Assembly (NCBI GenBank): GCA_958402495.1
Contig: CATXTS010000070.1
Coordinates: 1 to 9,933, forward strand
Direction of reading: 5' to 3'
DNA length: 9,933 bases
Source: an uncultured Clostridiaceae bacterium
GTDB lineage: Bacteria; Bacillota; Clostridia; TANB77; CAG-508
In this document: positions 6,381 to 9,933 of the stretch, piece by piece
Layout: each line of letters opens with the position of its first letter
Numbering within the stretch: the first letter of the stretch is position 1
Notes under the pieces: model-generated
The model's database searches: none
What the model was told of the DNA's origin: nothing
Seen by the model: only the letters and a program-made list of their open reading frames with translations
Made by a program: the position numbers and the translations under genes

Positions 6381-7875
6381 ACATTCTTTCTAAAATTTCT
6401 AACATTCTCTTCGTACCGATTCTACAAGGAGTACATTTACCACAACTCTCACTAACAGTAAAATCTAAATAAAATCTAGCAATATCTACCATACATTTTG
6501 TCTCGTCCATAACAATTAATCCACCAGACCCCATCATAGAACCAATTTCTGCTAAAGACTCATAATCAATTGGTGTGTCTAAATGCTCGGCAGGAATACA
6601 ACCACCAGAAGGTCCTCCTGTTTGAGCAGCTTTAAATTTTCGATTATTAGGAATTCCTCCACCTATATCAAAAACAATTTCTCTTAAGGTAGTTCCCATA
6701 GGTACTTCTACTAGGCCTACATTATTGACATTACCACCTAGCGCAAATACTTTTGTACCCTTTGACTTTTCTGTTCCAATACTAGCATACCACTTTGCAC
6801 CATTTAAAATAATTCTAGTAACATTGGCCAAAGTCTCTACATTATTGATAACGGTTGGTTTTCCAAATAAACCTTTACTTGCTGGATAAGGTGGCTTTAC
6901 TCTAGGCTGCCCTCTTTTTCCCTCTATAGATTCTAATAAGGCTGTCTCCTCACCACATACAAAAGCACCAGCCCCTAAACGAATGTCTATATCAAAACAA
7001 AAGTCTGTACCAAAAATGTGCTCACCTAACAATCCATATTCTCTAGCTTGCTGAATCGCTACTTTTAATCTTTGCACCGCTATCGGATATTCCGCTCTTA
7101 CATAAATATATCCTTGAGACGCACCAATAGCATATCCTGCAATTGTCATAGCTTCTAGTACACTATGTGGGTCTCCCTCTAAAATACTTCTATCCATGAA
7201 AGCCCCTGGGTCTCCTTCATCCGCATTGCAAACAATATATTTTTGGTCAGCTACTTCTTGTTTAGCAAAACTCCACTTCTTACCAGTAGGGAAACCTGCA
7301 CCTCCACGCCCTCTTAAACCAGACTGACTAATTTCTTCTATTACCTCTTGGCTAGACATCGTAGTTAATACTTTTTCTAAAGCCTTGTACCCATCAAAGG
7401 CAATATATTCATCAATTTCTTCTGGGTCTATCACACCACAATTTTTTAAAGCAATTCTCTTTTGTTTTTTATAGAAATTCAGCTCATCTAACTGTTTAAC
7501 AACCGTTCCATCTACATCCTTACACAACAATCTTTCTACTCTTTTACCACCTAAAATATGCGTATGTATAATCTTTTTACAATCTTCTGGTTTTACTTGT
7601 GCATAAAATGTATCTTCTGGTCTAATAATTACAATCGGACCTTTTGCACAAAGTCCAAAACAACCAGTCTGTATCACACGCACATTTGGAATCTGTTCTT
7701 CTTCGATAATTCTTCTTAAATTTTCAATAATTTTAGGAGATTTAGAAGAAGTACAACCAGTTCCATGACATACTAAAATATGTTTTTCAATACCAATCAC
7801 CTCACGATTAACACGCAAGTCCAAAGCTTCTCTTTTTTGTTTTCTAATCTCTTGTATCTGTTCTATTGTTTTCAT
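6346..7875 (-). CDS. hydB: NADH-binding hydrogenase subunit HydB (NuoF-like), main part, ends at an apparent frameshift
   Basis: Flavin subunit of HydABC; it oxidises or reduces NAD(H) with FMN and splits electrons in the bifurcating enzymes of this type. Visible in order: a thioredoxin-like [2Fe-2S] domain (Cys36, 41, 72, 76); the NuoF core with GLRGRGGAGFPTGKKW (186-201, NADH/FMN loop), CNADEGDPGAFMDRS (216-230) and FVCGEETALLESIEGKRGQP (305-324, FMN/NADH site); an SLBB-like region (about 380-455); and CGKCTPCRIGTKR (478-490) with three ligands of a [4Fe-4S] cluster. The frame then turns into the unrelated basic tail ERKSRRKRYC and stops. The expected continuation, including the fourth ligand and two ferredoxin motifs, is intact in the +1 frame (6380-6006). 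Joined, the protein would be about 620 residues, normal for HydB. Start ATG 7875 is chosen for the GGGAG 6-7 nt upstream; the in-frame TTG at 7920 lies within a hairpin. The gap to hydC is 54 nt. Confidence 0.92.
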   Translation of the reverse strand: MKTIEQIQEIRKQKREALDLRVNREVIGIEKHILVCHGTGCTSSKSPKIIENLRRIIEEEQIPNVRVIQTGCFGLCAKGPIVIIRPEDTFYAQVKPEDCKKIIHTHILGGKRVERLLCKDVDGTVVKQLDELNFYKKQKRIALKNCGVIDPEEIDEYIAFDGYKALEKVLTTMSSQEVIEEISQSGLRGRGGAGFPTGKKWSFAKQEVADQKYIVCNADEGDPGAFMDRSILEGDPHSVLEAMTIAGYAIGASQGYIYVRAEYPIAVQRLKVAIQQAREYGLLGEHIFGTDFCFDIDIRLGAGAFVCGEETALLESIEGKRGQPRVKPPYPASKGLFGKPTVINNVETLANVTRIILNGAKWYASIGTEKSKGTKVFALGGNVNNVGLVEVPMGTTLREIVFDIGGGIPNNRKFKAAQTGGPSGGCIPAEHLDTPIDYESLAEIGSMMGSGGLIVMDETKCMVDIARFYLDFTVSESCGKCTPCRIGTKRMLEILERMCERKSRRKRYC

Positions 7876-7891
7876 AGCATTCTCCCTTTCT

Positions 7892-7920
7892 TTGCCAAAA
7901 GGGACGTTCCTTTTTGGCAA
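7892..7920 (-). repeat. Intercistronic hairpin between hydC and hydB
   Basis: TTGCCAAAA (7892-7900) and TTTTGGCAA (7912-7920) are perfect 9-bp arms. Three more pairs close inside after one mismatch, leaving a 3-nt loop. No T-run follows on the minus strand, so it is not a terminator. It ends about 10 nt before the hydB Shine-Dalgarno and could be an mRNA-processing or stability element that sets the HydC:HydB ratio. Confidence 0.6.
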
Positions 7921-7929
7921 TTAGCTATT

Positions 7930-8418
7930 TTATTCTTTCATATAACGGTCAATCACTTCATCTAGCTGTTTAACGGTTGCTTTTCCATAAACCTCGTCAT
8001 TTACCATAAACACTGGTGCTAGTCCACAAGCACCAACACATCTAACCTCATCTATAGAGAATTTTCCATCTGGTGTCACTTCTCCTGAGGAAATACCTAG
8101 TCTTTCCTTTGCTCTATCTAATAAGCTTTGAGACCCTTTTACAAAACACGCCGTTCCTAAACAAATAGATAAATTATATTTTCCTTTTGGTTGTAAAGTA
8201 AAACGAGAATAAAATGTAATAACTCCATAAATTTCTGCCATTGGGATATGAAAATATTCAGAAATTTCCATTTGTGCCTGTTTAGGAATATAACCATATT
8301 TTTCTTGGACATCATTTAAAACAGCTATTAAATGGTCTTTTTTGGTTGGATAGTTTTGTAAGATTTTCTTAGTTTCTTCTCTTACTTTTATATCCATACA
8401 ATTCATTTTTTCTTCCAT
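7930..8418 (-). CDS. hydC: Hydrogenase subunit HydC (NuoE-like [2Fe-2S] thioredoxin-fold protein)
   Basis: Small electron-transfer subunit of HydABC. It is 162 residues, the usual size of NuoE/HydC. The N-terminal half is the helical NuoE part (KKDHLIAVLNDVQEKYGYIP, then YGVITFYSRFTLQPKGKY). The C-terminal half is the thioredoxin-like domain with a [2Fe-2S] site formed by Cys86 and Cys91 (ICLGTACFVKG) and Cys127 and Cys131 (CVGACGLAPV). It partners the NuoF-like HydB encoded next, as NuoE and NuoF do in complex I. First gene of the operon: the promoter lies 61 nt upstream, and ATG 8418 has GAGAGG about 6 nt before it. Later in-frame ATGs at codons 5 and 8 lack this support. Confidence 0.95.
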   Translation of the reverse strand: MEEKMNCMDIKVREETKKILQNYPTKKDHLIAVLNDVQEKYGYIPKQAQMEISEYFHIPMAEIYGVITFYSRFTLQPKGKYNLSICLGTACFVKGSQSLLDRAKERLGISSGEVTPDGKFSIDEVRCVGACGLAPVFMVNDEVYGKATVKQLDEVIDRYMKE

Positions 8419-8478
8419 GCTTTTCCTCTCTTTCTTTTTCTATATTTACGCACTTCTCTCTTTCTTCATGACACTTTC

Positions 8479-8507
8479 ATTATAGCAAACCTCCTTTTTT
8501 TTAGCAA
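8479..8507 (-). promoter_or_regulatory. Sigma-A promoter of the hydCBA operon
   Basis: Minus strand: -35 TTGCTA (8507-8502), 17 nt spacer, -10 TATAAT (8484-8479) preceded by TGC, an extended -10. The predicted leader is about 55 nt. Just upstream of the -35 lies a short dyad, ACGA-N6-TCGT, of unknown meaning. No full Rex operator (TTGTTAA-N4-TTAACAA) is visible here. The AGGAGG inside the spacer is upstream of the transcription start and so is not a ribosome site. Confidence 0.78.
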
Positions 8508-8534
8508 CGATTTTTGTCGTATTTTAGGAGAAAG

Positions 8535-8566
8535 AAAAACAGATTAGAATTTTCTAACCTGTTTTT
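8535..8566 (-). terminator. Terminator of the pilin/SUMF1-like gene
   Basis: Minus strand AAAAACAGGTTAGAA and TTCTAATCTGTTTTT form a nearly perfect stem (one G-U pair) with a minimal AA loop, 12 nt after the stop codon. Five T end the stem. It separates the surface-protein gene from the hydrogenase promoter. The A/T symmetry means it could also stop transcription coming from the other direction. Confidence 0.83.
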
Positions 8567-8577
8567 ATTAGATTTTA

Positions 8578-9933
8578 TTAAGATACTACTAATGTTACAC
8601 GGAATCCAGAATGATAAGCACTATTACCATTAAGACGATAGAAATAAAAAAGTCCCGAAAGTGTATAATCCCAAAAAGCTCCGCCTCGAATTAAAAATGG
8701 ATACTTCAGCCCCATATAACAAGAACTATCATCATACCAGGAATAAGCACCATCTCCAGTTGTAGACGTTTCTCTAATACCATCGCCATAGATTAATGTA
8801 TTCTTCTTATAACTGTTAATACCTGCTGTTTTTATATTTTCATCACTATTTTCTATACCTATATTGTCTGTATTACTATCAAAAGGATAAACTGTCACAT
8901 ATTTTGTACTTACTGTTTTTAATGTGTCTGCATCATATGTCATAGAAGCTCCATACTTTTTTAAACTTTCATTTCCATTAGCTATATATCCTGTTGTTCT
9001 TTCCCATATTCCTCCACTTAGGTCATAGATTCCATAGATAGTTCCTGTACTACTTGCCTTGCAACCTGTTAACTGTTCCCAAGTATACACGCCATTATTA
9101 GCAGTATTTCCTGTGGTTCCATTAATATTATCTATAACTTTTTGAATTTCCACAGCATTAGTAGAATTAGTTGTGCAACCGGTTATCGCATAAACACTAT
9201 CTACACCTGATTTTCCCGCTACATTGGTTTTCTTACTTCCTCCACTATTTAAAGTAATATTGTTTATGGTAATATCTGCTCCATTTAGTCCATATTGGCT
9301 TTGACTTAAGTAAGCAACCGCTCCCCACTCACTATTCTTCATTAAATGAGAATCTACACTTTCTGTTAAACCATATATATTTCCTTCTTCTGTCATAGCT
9401 TTAGCTATATTAAAGATATCATTTTGGCTAATATAATTCATACTATAGGTTTTACCTTGAAAAGTTGGATATTTAATAGCCGTTTTCTTACTTCCATAAA
9501 TGCCATCTAGCCAATTACGCGCATCTTCTAAGTTATCATCACTTTGACCTCTTTCAACTCCTCTTACCCATACTGTACTTAATGAGTAATCAACACTACT
9601 TGCTTTCACTGGGGCACTATTATTTCCGCTGGCATACCCTGCTTCAAACTTAGCTACCCATATTCCAGTTAATTCTTTATCCCATCCACCATTTCTATAA
9701 TTTATTTTTGTTTCATCTGTAAAGGCTGGATGTACCGTATAGCCAACACTAGTATCTACTTGTTCGTCTACATTTGTACAACGTTTTGCTGTTTGAATTT
9801 TTCCATTTTCATCATAATAATTATCGGTTGTCCCTATTAAGAACTTGATATCAAATGTTTTATCGGTTTCATTTACTCTATAGGCATATCTTGGTATCCA
9901 TACCCACATACTTCCATCTTGTGTTTGTGCATT
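8578..9933 (-). CDS. SUMF1/C-type-lectin-fold surface protein, C-terminal part (start beyond right edge)
   Basis: The frame is open from the right edge: NAQTQDGS precedes the first Met at 9909, so the gene begins outside the window. The 451 visible residues form a formylglycine-generating-enzyme (SUMF1)-like domain: DGSMWVWIPRYAYRVN at its start, GIWVAKFEAGYASG, HLMKNSEWGAVAYLSQSQYG, IYGIYDLSGGIWERTTGY (the family's GLYDMSGNVWEW), and the closing FLIRGG...SGLF...NG...SGFRV (residues 413-446; RGG 416-418, GFR 443-445). The catalytic Cys pair of true formylglycine-generating enzymes is not seen in the C-terminal core, so a binding role is more likely than catalysis. From the family pattern and the left-edge gene, I infer a prepilin-type N-terminus outside the window. 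The Asn/Ser/Thr/Gly-rich composition suits an exported protein. The last 40 codons look like a DGR variable region. A terminator follows at 8535-8566. Confidence 0.85.
   Translation of the reverse strand, partial: NAQTQDGSMWVWIPRYAYRVNETDKTFDIKFLIGTTDNYYDENGKIQTAKRCTNVDEQVDTSVGYTVHPAFTDETKINYRNGGWDKELTGIWVAKFEAGYASGNNSAPVKASSVDYSLSTVWVRGVERGQSDDNLEDARNWLDGIYGSKKTAIKYPTFQGKTYSMNYISQNDIFNIAKAMTEEGNIYGLTESVDSHLMKNSEWGAVAYLSQSQYGLNGADITINNITLNSGGSKKTNVAGKSGVDSVYAITGCTTNSTNAVEIQKVIDNINGTTGNTANNGVYTWEQLTGCKASSTGTIYGIYDLSGGIWERTTGYIANGNESLKKYGASMTYDADTLKTVSTKYVTVYPFDSNTDNIGIENSDENIKTAGINSYKKNTLIYGDGIRETSTTGDGAYSWYDDSSCYMGLKYPFLIRGGAFWDYTLSGLFYFYRLNGNSAYHSGFRVTLVVS
8599..8688 (-). other. Candidate DGR variable region (VR) at the end of the SUMF1-like gene
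   Basis: The segment from RGG to GFR is the classical C-type-lectin variable loop of DGR targets. From Trp to the Ser before GFR, 18 of 22 codons end in T or C (GAT, TAT, CTT, TAT, CGT, CAT and so on), as expected if AAT/AAC codons of a template were randomised at the adenines. The invariant frame residues (RGG, SGLF, NG, GFR) use non-NNY or adenine-poor codons such as CGA, TCG and GGA. No matching template repeat or reverse transcriptase is in the window, so the call rests on pattern alone. Confidence 0.5.

Noticed and set aside
6346..6392. Programmed ribosomal frameshift in hydB
   Set aside because: The shift needed is +1, no slippery heptamer or slow stop-codon context is present, and splitting a cluster-binding domain would not be a useful shorter product.
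7780..7965. Plus-strand frame across the hydC-hydB gap
   Set aside because: It is antisense to coding sequence and runs through the intercistronic hairpin; nothing supports translation.
8461..8500. Short leader peptide after AGGAGG upstream of hydC
   Set aside because: The AGGAGG lies inside the promoter spacer, upstream of the predicted transcription start, and the ATG AAA GTG TCA TGA frame is only four codons.
1..9933. CRISPR array, tRNA/rRNA, transposase, DGR template repeat or reverse transcriptase in the window
   Set aside because: Read-through of both strands shows no regularly spaced direct repeats, cloverleaf-like segments, transposase or RT motifs, and no second copy of the candidate variable region.

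Overview
The window comes from an AT-rich, anaerobic Gram-positive bacterium, most likely a gut-type member of the Clostridia. The main evidence is a trimeric NADH-linked [FeFe]-hydrogenase operon, purine-rich Shine-Dalgarno sites, sigma-A-type promoters and exclusive use of TAA stops. Every supported gene lies on the minus strand, so the biological reading order runs from high to low coordinates.

Reading that way: (1) 9933-8578 is the C-terminal part of a large secreted or pilin-like protein with a formylglycine-generating-enzyme (SUMF1)/C-type-lectin fold, followed by a good hairpin terminator. (2) 8507-4155 is the hydrogenase operon: a sigma-A promoter with an extended -10, hydC (NuoE-like), hydB (NuoF-like, split by an apparent frameshift into 7875-6346 and 6380-6006), hydA (catalytic H-cluster subunit), and a terminator hairpin. 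(3) 4090-3635 is msrB, a methionine-R-sulfoxide reductase. (4) 3590-2531 is an L-lactate dehydrogenase-family gene with its own clear promoter. (5) About 2530-2344 is a decayed gene remnant with three in-frame stops. (6) 2271-611 is a promoter plus a 536-residue coiled-coil protein of unknown function, with a strong terminator. (7) 367-1 is the N-terminal part of a type IV prepilin-like protein running off the left edge.

The central block is fermentative redox metabolism. HydABC couples NADH (probably together with reduced ferredoxin, by electron confurcation/bifurcation) to H2. Lactate dehydrogenase is an alternative NADH sink, and MsrB repairs oxidised methionine. On both sides lie parts of what look like two paralogues of one surface-protein family: prepilin-type N-terminus, then a SUMF1/C-type-lectin C-terminus. 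The last 40 residues of the right-hand copy have the shape and codon bias expected of a diversity-generating-retroelement (DGR) variable region. No template repeat or reverse transcriptase is visible here.

The points most worth a second look are the candidate DGR target, the hydB frameshift that separates the ligands of one Fe-S cluster, a Ser in place of a normally cluster-binding Cys in HydA, the decayed gene whose two TGA stops fall where Trp would fit, and the unplaced coiled-coil protein beside the pilin-like gene.
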